DNA of 64,000 nucleotides from Slackia sp. (GCA_030527325.1 JAUNBA010000007.1:1-64000); one strand, 5' to 3'. Shown: positions 18,656-27,746, numbered from the stretch's first letter. The notes: generated from the sequence alone by a model not told the origin. Program-made: numbers and translations.

Positions 18656-19204
18656 TCAGCGGCGCGCGTGGGCCCCGCGCACGCCGTCCGACGAGGCGCC
18701 GTCCTTCTTGCGGCCGCCGAACAGCTCGACGGCGATGGACAGAGCCAAAAACACCCCCACGAGGGAAACGATCACGAAAAAGCCGGTGCCACTCGTGCAC
18801 CATGCGTTGAGATAGCCGAGGAAAGGAATGCAGAACACAGGAACGCCCACCATGCGGGAAAACGGAACAGGGGCGGCATCATGCACGATGGCGCCGTTTT
18901 CGTCGACGTTGGCGATGCCCTGCGTGTAGAACAGGGACGATTCGGCATCGATGTCGTACACCTGGTGCGTGACCAAGGTGCCCGATTCCAAACTGAACGT
19001 GATGGCGTCGCCCACCTGCACGCTGGCGGGATCGTGTTCTTGAACGTAGATAAGCGAGCCCACCGGATATTGGGGCTCCATGCTGCCGCTGAGAACGGCA
19101 TACGGGGTAAGGCCTATGAGGCGCACGCCTGCAAACGCGATGAGCAGTGCCACGGCCACCGCCAGCACGATTCCGGATACAACATTGAAAACGCGCCGCA
19201 GCAC
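18656..19204 (-). CDS. sipW: SipW-like (ER-type) signal peptidase I
   Basis: A 182-residue membrane signal peptidase of the ER/SipW type, which removes the special signal peptides of the exported proteins encoded downstream. An N-terminal helix (about 8-30) leads to the catalytic Ser41 in LSGSMEP and the His80 in LVTHQVYDID that replaces the Lys of classical bacterial enzymes. A second helix lies near 133-160 before a basic tail. The usual G-D-A-N box reads FYTQGIANVDENG (Ile for the first Asp), with Asp101 nearby. The start is GTG 19204 with AGAGGTGA upstream. It is the first gene of the operon, and the downstream SipW-type substrates support the call. Confidence 0.88.
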   Translation of the reverse strand: MLRRVFNVVSGIVLAVAVALLIAFAGVRLIGLTPYAVLSGSMEPQYPVGSLIYVQEHDPASVQVGDAITFSLESGTLVTHQVYDIDAESSLFYTQGIANVDENGAIVHDAAPVPFSRMVGVPVFCIPFLGYLNAWCTSGTGFFVIVSLVGVFLALSIAVELFGGRKKDGASSDGVRGAHARR

Positions 19205-19331
19205 GCCGACTCACCTCTGTTTCTTACAGCTCGATACCCTTTTCAAGCGAGGAGAAACGGCACTCGTAACGTGAGGCGAGGGTTGTAAAAAACGGTCGTC
19301 GGACTTGCGGGGTCGCTTGTAGAATTCTCCT

Positions 19332-19378
19332 CGAATAATTCAAGGATACGGAGCCGACCCCCCCCCGTCAATTATTCG
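19332..19378 (-). promoter_or_regulatory. Promoter of the sipW/tasA-like operon with poly-G spacer and flanking inverted repeat
   Basis: On the minus strand TTGACG (19371-19366) and TATCCT (19348-19343) are exactly 17 bp apart, and nine consecutive G (19366-19358) fill the end of the -35 and half of the spacer. Nine-base inverted repeats CGAATAATT (19332-19340) and AATTATTCG (19370-19378) bracket the promoter. The start codon is about 130 nt downstream of the predicted start point. Nothing gene-like is present in the 344-base stretch 19205-19548. Confidence 0.6.
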
Positions 19379-19452
19379 CACATAAGAATAAAACCACACT
19401 ACGGCAATAAAACGCTCATTAATGTGGCGCAACTTCGCGCTAAAACGCAGGT

Positions 19453-19484
19453 GAGGCGGGTCTTCCCGAAGGAAAACCCGCCTC
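19453..19484 (-). terminator. Hairpin downstream of the ABC permease gene
   Basis: A 9-bp stem GAGGCGGGT/ACCCGCCTC with an inner TTCC/GGAA extension and CGAA loop, about 65 bases after the permease stop. The T-run is distal (CCTGCGTTTT on the minus strand), so termination efficiency is uncertain. Confidence 0.5.
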
Positions 19485-19548
19485 AGAAAACGCGTGTAAA
19501 AATTTTTCGAAAATTTGCAAACGGCAATGCCGAAACGCCGCGAATCCG

Positions 19549-20313
19549 CTACCGGGTAGACACTCCACGGCGGCGCCAACGCGTCATCGCGCGCTCCGCC
19601 GCATCGAACAGCTCGTAGAGCACCACGCCCAAAAGCGCCATGGCGATGATGCCCGCGAACATCTTGGGATACGCGAGCAGCGCCCAGGAATCCACGATGA
19701 AATACCCCAGCCCCGTGGACCCCGCCAGGCTTTCGGCGAAAAACAGCAGCGCCACCGCCGTGCCGCTGGAAATGCGCAAGGCCGTGAACAGGTCGGGCAA
19801 CGATGCCGGCACGATGACGTGACGATACACGTCGAACGCATTTCCTCCCAGCGAGCGCATGGACACGACGCTTTGCTCGGGAACGTTTTGCACCGCGCCG
19901 CGCACCGTGACCAGCACCTGGAAGAACACCGTCAGCGCGATCAGCGCGATCTTCGGCGCATCGGCCAAGCCCATCAGCACCACCAGCACGGGCAGCAGCA
20001 CCACCTTCGGCAGCGGATAGAGGAAGTAGAGCACGGGCGCGAACACCGCATCGACGCGCGCCGAGCGGCCGCATACCAGGCCGCACGGAATGGCGAGCGC
20101 GGCGCCGATGAACATGCCCGCCACGACGCGATACAGGCTGGTCAGAAAGGCGGGCCACAAATCGTCGAAATACACGGCCATCATGGGAAACGCCTCGAAG
20201 GGACCCGGCAGCACGGGATTGCCCACCGCGCGGGCGGTCAGCTCCCATCCCGCAAGGATGAACGCGATGGCGGCGGCATAGCCGATCGCCTTGCGCACGA
20301 ACGCATTACGCAT
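19549..20313 (-). CDS. ABC transporter permease, NitT/TauT (SsuC/TauC) type
   Basis: A 254-residue inner-membrane permease with about six helices. The cytosolic coupling loop, roughly MRSLGGNAFDVYRHVIVPASLPDLFTALR, matches the EAA motif of the nitrate/sulfonate/taurine/thiamine-precursor family. The AGWELTARAVGNPVLPGPFE N-terminus is also typical. The start ATG 20313 follows GAAAGGAGCC; it overlaps the ATPase gene by 8 bases. No substrate-binding protein gene is adjacent, so the complex is incomplete here and the substrate cannot be named. Confidence 0.88.
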   Translation of the reverse strand: MRNAFVRKAIGYAAAIAFILAGWELTARAVGNPVLPGPFEAFPMMAVYFDDLWPAFLTSLYRVVAGMFIGAALAIPCGLVCGRSARVDAVFAPVLYFLYPLPKVVLLPVLVVLMGLADAPKIALIALTVFFQVLVTVRGAVQNVPEQSVVSMRSLGGNAFDVYRHVIVPASLPDLFTALRISSGTAVALLFFAESLAGSTGLGYFIVDSWALLAYPKMFAGIIAMALLGVVLYELFDAAERAMTRWRRRGVSTR

Positions 20314-21214
20314 GCGAGGCTCCTTTCCGCTCCGTCGCGCCCCATGCGGCGCGGCTCGATGCCTCGGGCTCTCCCGCGCCGGCATCCGCCATCGCGGCGA
20401 CATCGCGCAAAACGGCGCGGATCGCACGGCAGCGCTCGAAGAACAGCGGCGCATCGCGCCAGCCGTCGCATGACGCCTCGGGGTTGTCCAGCACGGCGGC
20501 CACGCGGCCGGGGCGCGGCGCCATCACCACGATGCGCTGACCCAAAAACACCGCCTCTTCGATCGAATGCGTGACGATCACCTGGGCGTATCCGGCCTCG
20601 CGCCAGCAGGACTTCAGCATGTTCTGCATCTCTTCGCGCAGCAAGGCGTCGAGCGCGGAAAGCGGCTCGTCCATGAGCAGCAGATCGATGTCGCACGCCA
20701 GCACGCGCGCCATGGCCAGACGCTGGCGCATGCCGCCCGAAAGCTCGGAAGGATACGCCTTCGCGAACGCCTCCAGCCCCACTCGGCGCAGCGCCTCATG
20801 GGCACGGCGCACACGCTCGCGCTTCGCCACGCGGCGCACCTGCAGGCCCAAAGCCGCATTCTGCTCGACGGTCTTCCACGGCATCAGACCGAAATCCTGC
20901 AGGATCAGGCCGGTTTCGAGACGCGGTTCGCACAGGGGCGCGCCATCGACCAGCACCGAACCCTCGCTCGGGCGGCGCAGGCCGCACGCAATGAGCAAGG
21001 AGGTGGACTTGCCGCAGCCGGACGGCCCTAGAAGCGCCACCGATTCGCCCGCCTCGACGCGCAGATCCATCCCGGAAAGCGCCACGGTTTCGTCCTGAGC
21101 GCCGCCGTAGCGCTGCGTCACCCCGCGCAGTTCGAGCTTCGCGGGAGCGCCGCCTGCGCGGCTTGCGGCGCTGACGGCGGCCGCCGCATTCGAACAGTCC
21201 TTCGCCCTACGCAC
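20306..21214 (-). CDS. ABC transporter ATPase, NitT/TauT (SsuB/TauB) type
   Basis: A 302-residue ATP-binding subunit. Walker A is LLGPSGCGKSTS (about 60-70), the Q-loop is LILQDFGLMPWKT, the signature is LSGGMRQRLAMAR, Walker B with the Asp-Glu pair is LLLMDEPLSALD, and the H-loop is VIVTHSIEEAVFLG. The start GTG 21214 lies within the MATE gene's last codons, and the gene overlaps the permease start at its other end. The three genes are thus translationally coupled. The C-terminal 50 residues (Cys/Arg/Ala-rich) extend beyond the core fold. Confidence 0.9.
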   Translation of the reverse strand: MRRAKDCSNAAAAVSAASRAGGAPAKLELRGVTQRYGGAQDETVALSGMDLRVEAGESVALLGPSGCGKSTSLLIACGLRRPSEGSVLVDGAPLCEPRLETGLILQDFGLMPWKTVEQNAALGLQVRRVAKRERVRRAHEALRRVGLEAFAKAYPSELSGGMRQRLAMARVLACDIDLLLMDEPLSALDALLREEMQNMLKSCWREAGYAQVIVTHSIEEAVFLGQRIVVMAPRPGRVAAVLDNPEASCDGWRDAPLFFERCRAIRAVLRDVAAMADAGAGEPEASSRAAWGATERKGASHA

Positions 21215-22736
21215 CGCACGCCGCCTTGTCCTGCGCGGCGCGGGCCTTGAGCTTGCGCAGCTCGATGACGACGAACACCACCACGGTGAACACCGCCAAG
21301 AAGTCCGCCAAGGGCACCGCGAAATACACCGCGTCCAAGCTGTCGAGCATCGGGGCGATATGCGGCAGCACCTCGGGCAGCACGAACAGCAACGGAATCA
21401 AGAACAGGATCTGGCGCGTCAGCGACAAGATGATGCTCTTAAGCGGCTGACCTGTGGCCTGGAAGTAGTTCGCACCGACGATCTGGAAGCCGATCAGCGG
21501 CAGGAAGATCAGATCGACGCGCAGCGCGAACGCGGTGAAATCCACCAGCACTTGGTCCTTGATGCCGAAAAAGCCCACGATCTGCGGAGCGAACGCCATG
21601 ATGCCCGCCCACATGACCGTGCCCAGCACGGTGGCGCCGATCGAGCCCACGTTGAGCGTGGTCTTCACGCGCCCCCACAGCTTGGCGCCGTAATTGAAGC
21701 CCAGAAGCGGCTGGATGGCGATGGACACGCCGATCAGCGGCAGGATGACGAACATGCCGATACGCTGCACCACGCCCACCGAGGCGAGCGCGTTATCCGC
21801 GCCGATCGGATCGAGGGAACCGTATTTGACCAGCATGAAGTTGATGAAGAAGTTCACCACGGCGCCTGCGGCCTGCACGGCGAACGACGCGGCGCCCAGC
21901 GAAAGGATGCCGCGGGCCAGTTTGGCCTTGATGGGAAAATAGCGGCGGCGCAGGCGCAGCGGCACGCCCGGCGTCTTCGTGAAATACCACAGCACCGTCG
22001 CGCAGCTGATGGCCTGGCCGCACACCGTGGCCCATGCGCTGCCGGCGACGCCCCATCCCAGCCACAAGACGAACACGGCGTTGAACACCGTGCAGCCGAC
22101 GGCGCCGATCAGCATGGTGACCAGCGCGCGGTTCGGCGCGCCCACCGTGCGGATGAAGTTGTTCAGGCCCATGCCCACCACCTGGAACACGCAGCCCAGG
22201 CTGATGATCTGGATGAACTCGCGCGCGTACGGGCGAACCGAATCGGTGGCCGACGACAGCGTGAGCAGCGGCTCGATGATGAAGGGGATATGGGCCGCCA
22301 CCGCCAACACGACGCTGACAAGCACGCCCAGCATGGCCGTATTGCCCAGGATATGCTCGGCTTCGTCGCGCTTGCCTTCACCCAGGCGCAGCGCGCACAG
22401 CGCATTGCCGCCCGCGCCGATCAGCATGGCGAGCGCCAAAAATATCGTCATGGTAGGAGACGCCACTGTAATGGCGGAAAGGCCGATTTCTCCCGCTCCG
22501 TGCCCCAAAAACACCGAGTCGATGACGTTGTAGGCCCCGTTGACCACCATGCCCAAAATGGCGGGAACGGCGAATTCGACCGCCAATTTGGGAATGCTGT
22601 CCGTGCCCATGCGACTGACGCGCTCGTGCCCTTCGCGCTCGGCTGCCGTATGCCCGCCCTTCGACGCGACGACGCCCGGCGAAGCGGATGCCTCGCCGGG
22701 CGCGTCGGATCGGTTATGCTGCTTGATATCGCTCAT
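21207..22736 (-). CDS. MATE-family multidrug/metabolite efflux transporter
   Basis: An inner-membrane antiporter of 509 residues with about 12 helices after a hydrophilic N-terminus of about 45 residues. The family pattern is visible in KLAVEFAVPAILGMVVNGAYNVIDSVFLG, in GAGGNALCALRLGEGK, and in the second half around PLIGVSIAIQPLLGFNYGA. It is MepA/DinF-like. The start ATG 22736 follows AAAGGCGG. It is the first gene of a three-gene overlap with an ABC ATPase and permease, an unusual pairing. Confidence 0.9.
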   Translation of the reverse strand: MSDIKQHNRSDAPGEASASPGVVASKGGHTAAEREGHERVSRMGTDSIPKLAVEFAVPAILGMVVNGAYNVIDSVFLGHGAGEIGLSAITVASPTMTIFLALAMLIGAGGNALCALRLGEGKRDEAEHILGNTAMLGVLVSVVLAVAAHIPFIIEPLLTLSSATDSVRPYAREFIQIISLGCVFQVVGMGLNNFIRTVGAPNRALVTMLIGAVGCTVFNAVFVLWLGWGVAGSAWATVCGQAISCATVLWYFTKTPGVPLRLRRRYFPIKAKLARGILSLGAASFAVQAAGAVVNFFINFMLVKYGSLDPIGADNALASVGVVQRIGMFVILPLIGVSIAIQPLLGFNYGAKLWGRVKTTLNVGSIGATVLGTVMWAGIMAFAPQIVGFFGIKDQVLVDFTAFALRVDLIFLPLIGFQIVGANYFQATGQPLKSIILSLTRQILFLIPLLFVLPEVLPHIAPMLDSLDAVYFAVPLADFLAVFTVVVFVVIELRKLKARAAQDKAACGA

Positions 22737-22835
22737 ATGCTCGTACCGCCTTTTCGCCTCGCCTGCCTTTTCATGCGTTCATGCATCAAACGACTTATTT
22801 TAGCGAGGGGCGCCTGGCGTCGCGCAAGGGGCGGC

Positions 22836-23381
22836 TCATCCCTCCATAACAACCGCAAAAGCCGCGAGCAGCTTTTCGAGCAGGTCGTCGAGAGCGCACA
22901 GCGACGGGGCGATGTAATCGGCCGCCACGTCGCAGACATACGCGGGCTCGTTACGCCCGTCGGTCACGATGGGACGGTCGGAGTGGAACACGTTCACGCC
23001 CACGCCGACGACGATGACGCCGTCGCGCGATTCGAGGGATATGCCGCACAGCTTCCCCTGGTCGCACACCACGTCATTAGGCTCTTTCACGCGGATGACC
23101 TCGTCGGCGACGCCGCATTCTTCGCGCAGCACCGCGGCCACGGCCTCGGCGAACGCCCTGCTGTACGCAGGCCAGCGATGCTCGGGGACGCTCGGGCGCA
23201 TGAGCAGCGAGAAATACAGGCCGCCTTCGGGGCTCATCCACACGCGCCCCCACTGCCCGCGGCCCGAACGCTGCTTGCGCGCCGCCACCACGGTTCCCGA
23301 CGGAGCGCCGGCACGCGCCAGCTCCCACACGTCGTCGTTGGTGGAGCCGGTCACGTCTTTCGTCGTGACGTTAAATCGCAT
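22836..23381 (-). CDS. Biotin--protein ligase-like protein (BirA catalytic domain only)
   Basis: A 181-residue protein of the biotin/lipoyl protein ligase fold. It shows GSTNDDVWELA, the adenylate-binding loop GRGQWGRVW (GRGRRGR in classic BirA), the KEPNDVV (K-x-P-N-D) motif and KLCGISLE followed by VVGVGVNV. It would attach biotin to a carboxylase via biotinyl-AMP. It lacks both the DNA-binding HTH and most of the small C-terminal domain of BirA, so it should not be a repressor. The start ATG 23381 is chosen over an upstream GTG because GGTGAGG sits just before it. It overlaps the folP-folK stop by 11 bases. Confidence 0.78.
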   Translation of the reverse strand: MRFNVTTKDVTGSTNDDVWELARAGAPSGTVVAARKQRSGRGQWGRVWMSPEGGLYFSLLMRPSVPEHRWPAYSRAFAEAVAAVLREECGVADEVIRVKEPNDVVCDQGKLCGISLESRDGVIVVGVGVNVFHSDRPIVTDGRNEPAYVCDVAADYIAPSLCALDDLLEKLLAAFAVVMEG

Positions 23382-24678
23382 GGGCCTCACCGTACACCGC
23401 GCCCTCTTCGGTCACGGGCATGCCGTCGGCGAGCACGTGGCGCGGCGCAAGCTCCAGCAGCGGCTTCACCACGAAATCGCGCTCGGTCGCGCGGGGATGC
23501 GGCAGCACCAGCTCGTCGCAGGACGCCGCGTACATCTGGTAGTCCACGATATCGAGGTCGAGCGTGCGGGGGCCGTTTTCGATCTCGCGCACGCGTCCCA
23601 GGCTGTTCTCGATGGCGTGCAGGTACTTCAAAAGCTCCATCGGCGGCACGCCGGTACGGGCAAGCACCATGGCATTGACGAACGTGTCCTGGTCTTCGTA
23701 GTACGCGGGCTCGCTTTCGTAAAAGCGGGAAATGTCGATGATCTGCGTGTCGGGAATGGAGCACAAACCCGTGATGGCCTGCTGCAGATTGGCGATTTTG
23801 CCTTCGGTCTCCTCGCCCGGCTCGGCCACCAGCGCCACATTCGATCCGAGCGCGATGAACACGTACGGGCGCAGGTCTTTGAGCGCCTGCACCGTGGCCT
23901 CCACGTTGTGCGCGCGCACGACCGAAGCGCCCAGCTCGCACGCCATGAGCGCCTCGGTCGCCGACGCCGCATCGCGATCGCGCGCTTCGGGAATGCCGTA
24001 CGCCTCGCCGATATAGCGCTTGCGGGAAACCGCGCACATGGACGGGTAGCCCAGACGAGCGAACTCGTGGAAATTGCGCATGAGTTCCATGGTCTGCGAC
24101 GGCGTTTTGCCGAAGCCGGGACCGGGGTCGATGCAGATGCGCTCGGGCGCGACGCCCGCGGCCTCGAGCATGGCGGCCTGATCGGCCAGATACTGCTTGA
24201 CCTCGGCCACCACGTCGTCATATGCGGGAGCATCCTGCATGGTGGCGGGCTCGCCCTGCATATGCATGATCACGCAGCCCGCATCGCACGATGCGGCAAG
24301 CTCCACCATGGCGGGATCGCGGAAACCCGACACGTCGTTGATGATGGACGCGCCCGCTTCCACGCAGGCGCGCGCCACTTCGGCATGGCGGGTGTCGATG
24401 CTCACGCAGATGCCCTCGGCGGCCAGCGCACGCACCACTTCGACGGTGCGCGCCAGCTCTTCTTCCAGCGAGACGGGCGCGGCGCCGGGACGGGTCGACT
24501 CGCCGCCGACGTCGATGATGCTCGCGCCCGCCTCGACCATCGCGCGGGCATGAGCCACGGCCGATGCGTGGTCGGCGTGCTCGCCGCCGTCGGAAAACGA
24601 GTCGGGCGTGACGTTGAGGATGCCCATCACGACGGGCTTCCTCGAGTCGAAGCGGTAAGAAGAGCAGTTCCACATCAT
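23371..24678 (-). CDS. folP-folK: Bifunctional dihydropteroate synthase / HPPK fusion
   Basis: A 435-residue fusion of two consecutive folate enzymes. Residues about 1-270 are dihydropteroate synthase: GILNVTPDSFSDGG, DVGGESTRPGA, SIDTRHAEVA, INDVSGF and the PGPGFGKTPSQ loop. Residues about 275-435 are hydroxymethyldihydropterin pyrophosphokinase: VFIALGSNVA, FYESEPAYYEDQDTFVNAM, GPRTLDLDIVDY and LPHPRATERDFVVKPL. Having FolP first is opposite to the FolK-FolP order of fungal and protozoan enzymes. The ATG at 24678 follows directly on the ftsH TAA, so it is coupled to it. FolB is not adjacent. Confidence 0.94.
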   Translation of the reverse strand: MMWNCSSYRFDSRKPVVMGILNVTPDSFSDGGEHADHASAVAHARAMVEAGASIIDVGGESTRPGAAPVSLEEELARTVEVVRALAAEGICVSIDTRHAEVARACVEAGASIINDVSGFRDPAMVELAASCDAGCVIMHMQGEPATMQDAPAYDDVVAEVKQYLADQAAMLEAAGVAPERICIDPGPGFGKTPSQTMELMRNFHEFARLGYPSMCAVSRKRYIGEAYGIPEARDRDAASATEALMACELGASVVRAHNVEATVQALKDLRPYVFIALGSNVALVAEPGEETEGKIANLQQAITGLCSIPDTQIIDISRFYESEPAYYEDQDTFVNAMVLARTGVPPMELLKYLHAIENSLGRVREIENGPRTLDLDIVDYQMYAASCDELVLPHPRATERDFVVKPLLELAPRHVLADGMPVTEEGAVYGEAHAI

Positions 24679-27087
24679 TTAATCGCGGCCATTCCTTTCC
24701 TGAGAATCGCGGGCGCTGCGGTCGGCGGGCATCGGCGGCGCAGGAATCTGCGCGGCGGCCGGGTCGGTGAACGGCTGCGCAGGCGCGGAATCCATTGCAG
24801 CGGGGTCTTTCGGCAAATCACCGTCGATCACCACGTCTGAGCTGGCGGAGTCGGCCTGCTCCTTGGAAGCGTTCTCGCGCTCGAGCGCGGCGGCCGCCTG
24901 CTCTTTTTCCAGATAGGCGTCCCACTCGTTGTTCAGAAGCGCCTCGCAGGCCTCGCCGTCGACGGTCTCGCGCTCGAGCAGCACGCTCGCCATGAGGTGC
25001 ATCTGCTCCTTGCGCTCGGTGAGGATGGCGTATGCCAGATCGTGCGCCTGTTTCATCAGGCGGGCGACCTCTTCGTCGATACGCTGCGCGGTCTCGGGCG
25101 AGTAATCCTGGGTGTTGCCCATGTCGCGGCCCAGGAACACCTCGTGGTTGGGCTGGCCGAACGTCTGCTGGCCGAGGGCGTCGGACATGCCGTAGCTCGT
25201 CACCATCTTGCGCGCCTGCTTGGTCGCGCGTTCGAGGTCGTTGCTCGCGCCCGTGGTGATGTCGCCGCAGAAGATCTCCTCGGCGACGCGGCCGCCCATG
25301 AAGACCGCCAGATCGTCGTACATCTCATTGCGGCTCACGAGGAACTTGTCCTCGTCGGGGATGGACATCGTGTAGCCCAACGCCATGCCGCGCGGCACGA
25401 TGGTGATCTTGTGCACGGGATCGGCATTGGGCAGCAGGTGGCCGACGAGCGCATGGCCCGACTCGTGGTAGGCGATGATGGCGCGCGTCTTCTCGTTCAT
25501 CACGCGATTCTTGCGCTCGGGACCCGCCATCAGGCGCTCCATGGACTCGTTGACCTCGGCCATGCCGATCTTGTCCTTGTTGCGGCGCGCCGTGAGCAGC
25601 GCCGCCTCGTTCATGAGGTTCATCAAATCGGCGCCGGTCATGCCGCTCGTGAGCTTCGCGATGCGCGGCAGATCGACGTCTTCGCCCACCGGCTTGTTTT
25701 TCGCGTGCACCTCGAGGATCTTCTCACGGCCGCGCACGTCGGGCGCGTCCACCACGATCTGGCGGTCGAAGCGGCCGGGGCGCAAAAGCGCGGGGTCGAG
25801 CACATCGACGCGGTTGGTGGCCGCGATCAAGACGACAGCGTCGTTTTTCTCGAAGCCGTCCATCTCGACGAGCAGCTGGTTGAGCGTCTGCTCGCGCTCG
25901 TCATGACCGCCGCCCAAGCCGGTGCCGCGCTGGCGACCCACCGCGTCGATCTCGTCGATGAAGATGATGGAAGGCGACGCCTCCTTGGCCTGCTCGAACA
26001 GGCTGCGCACGCGGCTTGCGCCGACGCCGACGAACATCTCGACGAACTCGGAGCCGGAAATGCTGAAGAAAGGCACGTTGGCCTCGCCCGCGACGGCGCG
26101 TGCAAGCAGCGTTTTACCCGTGCCCGGAGGGCCGACCAAAAGGCAGCCGCGCGGGATTTTGGCGCCCAGCGTGCGGTATTTCTCAGGGTTCACCAGGAAA
26201 TCTTTGATCTCCTGAAGCTCTTCGACGGCCTCGTCTTCGCCGGCCACGTCGGAGAAGCGCACGTCAGGGCGCTCTTCGACGGTCTTTTTAGCCTTGGCCT
26301 TGCCGAAGGACATCTGCGAGCTGTTCGCCTTGTTCATCTGGACGAAGAAGAAGATCATCAGGCCCACCAGCAGCAGCATGGGCAGCAGGCTGATCAGCAT
26401 GTCGCCGAAGCCGTTGGGCAGCTTGACCTGGTAGCTCACGTCGGGATGGGCCGACAAAAGCTGCATCAGGGAATCCTGGCCCACATACGTGGAGGTGTAC
26501 TTGCGCTCGGTGCCGATGGTCTGCTCGTCCAAAGGCGCGGTCTCGACCTGGGGCGCCTCGGTGCCCAGCAGCGATTCGGCCTTGGCGTCCAACGCCTCGA
26601 AAGCGGAATTGTAGGCGTCGGCGGCCGTAGACCCCGCGGTGGCGGCCGGATAGTAGACGCCCGTCACCGTGTAGTTGCCGGCGTCGTACACCACGTTTTT
26701 CACGCGATCTTGCTCGACGGCCTGCACGAATTCGGACGTGATGAGGGAATCGGTCTCGCCGGCCTTCATCATGTTCATCATCTGGCTGCCCACGAAGACG
26801 GCCACCACAAGCAGCAGCACCATAGAGATGATGCTCGTGCGGCGCGGAGGCTTGGCCATCAGCTGTTTGGCGGAATCGGGGTCGAGGCCGAACGGCAGCG
26901 ACGGCCCGTCGCCCTGGGGGCTTTTGCCGGCCGCCGGCTGCGGCGCGCGCGCGTCGCCCTCGCCCGGCATCTTCGGCGCTGCCGGCGCGGGCGCAGGAGC
27001 GGACGCGTTGGAAGCGTCGCCCTCGGAAGCGGGAGCCTCGGACGGACGAAGCTCGTCTCGTTGTTCGGTATGGGAGGTATCGCTCAT
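24679..27087 (-). CDS. ftsH: ATP-dependent zinc metalloprotease FtsH
   Basis: A membrane-anchored AAA+ protease of 802 residues for quality control of membrane and regulatory proteins. An unusual Pro/Ala/Glu-rich cytosolic tail (about 1-80) precedes the first transmembrane helix (about 85-103). An extracytoplasmic domain and a second helix (about 235-255) follow. The AAA module has [20 protein letters not shown], the Walker [12 protein letters not shown], and the [12 protein letters not shown] and [11 protein letters not shown] arginine segments. The zinc site is HESGH in [14 protein letters not shown]. The C-terminus is low complexity. Its start shares a base with the hpt stop (TAATG). Confidence 0.97.
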   Translation of the reverse strand: MSDTSHTEQRDELRPSEAPASEGDASNASAPAPAPAAPKMPGEGDARAPQPAAGKSPQGDGPSLPFGLDPDSAKQLMAKPPRRTSIISMVLLLVVAVFVGSQMMNMMKAGETDSLITSEFVQAVEQDRVKNVVYDAGNYTVTGVYYPAATAGSTAADAYNSAFEALDAKAESLLGTEAPQVETAPLDEQTIGTERKYTSTYVGQDSLMQLLSAHPDVSYQVKLPNGFGDMLISLLPMLLLVGLMIFFFVQMNKANSSQMSFGKAKAKKTVEERPDVRFSDVAGEDEAVEELQEIKDFLVNPEKYRTLGAKIPRGCLLVGPPGTGKTLLARAVAGEANVPFFSISGSEFVEMFVGVGASRVRSLFEQAKEASPSIIFIDEIDAVGRQRGTGLGGGHDEREQTLNQLLVEMDGFEKNDAVVLIAATNRVDVLDPALLRPGRFDRQIVVDAPDVRGREKILEVHAKNKPVGEDVDLPRIAKLTSGMTGADLMNLMNEAALLTARRNKDKIGMAEVNESMERLMAGPERKNRVMNEKTRAIIAYHESGHALVGHLLPNADPVHKITIVPRGMALGYTMSIPDEDKFLVSRNEMYDDLAVFMGGRVAEEIFCGDITTGASNDLERATKQARKMVTSYGMSDALGQQTFGQPNHEVFLGRDMGNTQDYSPETAQRIDEEVARLMKQAHDLAYAILTERKEQMHLMASVLLERETVDGEACEALLNNEWDAYLEKEQAAAALERENASKEQADSASSDVVIDGDLPKDPAAMDSAPAQPFTDPAAAQIPAPPMPADRSARDSQERNGRD

Positions 27088-27710
27088 TATTTTCCTTGAT
27101 AGATCTCGGGTTTCAGAATGCCGATATAGGGAAGGTTGCGGTAGTGCTCGGCGTAATCGAGGCCGTAGCCCACGATGAACTCGTCAGGGCACTCGAAGCC
27201 GACGTACTTGCAGTCGATATCGACCTCGCGCTGCACGTCCTTGCGCAAAAGCGTGGCGATTTCGATGGAAGCGGGATTGCGCGATTCGAGCACGCGCAGC
27301 AGATAGTGCAGCGTCAGGCCGGAATCGAGGATGTCCTCGGCGATGAGCACGTGGCGGCCTTCGATCTGGGACGAAAGGTCTTTGAGGATGCGCACCACGC
27401 CGGAGCTTTTCGTGCCCGATCCGTACGACGAAACCGCCATGTAATCCATCTCGAGAGGCAGGTCGATTTCACGCACCAGGTCGCTCATGTACAAAGCTGC
27501 GCCGCGCAGCACGCTGATGACGATCAGCGAAGGCGATCCGTCCCGCGTCGGCTCGAGCGCGCGCTCGCGGTAATCCTCGGTGATGCTGCGGCCCAGCTCG
27601 CGCACGCGGCGCGACAGGTCTTCATGCGTGTACAGGACTTGCTTGATGTCGTCGTCGCAGAAATAGCGATCGCGCTGCCCTGCGGCGTATACGGTATGAG
27701 ACTCGGTCAT
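27087..27710 (-). CDS. hpt: Hypoxanthine phosphoribosyltransferase
   Basis: A 207-residue cytosolic purine-salvage enzyme making IMP/GMP from hypoxanthine/guanine and PRPP. The PRPP loop VLIAEDILDSGLTL (about 121-134), the ISVLRGAALYMSDLVR segment and the YVGFECPDEFIVGYGLDYAEHYRNLPYIG C-terminal region are characteristic, though about 20 residues of N-terminal extension are present. The start ATG 27710 follows AAAAGGAACG. It leads the hpt-ftsH-folPK-BPL operon; the tilS gene that often precedes hpt-ftsH is absent here. Confidence 0.95.
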   Translation of the reverse strand: MTESHTVYAAGQRDRYFCDDDIKQVLYTHEDLSRRVRELGRSITEDYRERALEPTRDGSPSLIVISVLRGAALYMSDLVREIDLPLEMDYMAVSSYGSGTKSSGVVRILKDLSSQIEGRHVLIAEDILDSGLTLHYLLRVLESRNPASIEIATLLRKDVQREVDIDCKYVGFECPDEFIVGYGLDYAEHYRNLPYIGILKPEIYQGK

Positions 27711-27746
27711 AACGTTCCTTTTGTTCGCGTAGCGTATCGGGAAAGC

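Noticed and set aside
19332-19378. Calling the inverted repeat a proven invertible promoter
   Set aside because: Arms are only 9 bp and the core only 29 bp, with no recombinase nearby; kept as a hypothesis alongside slipped-strand variation.
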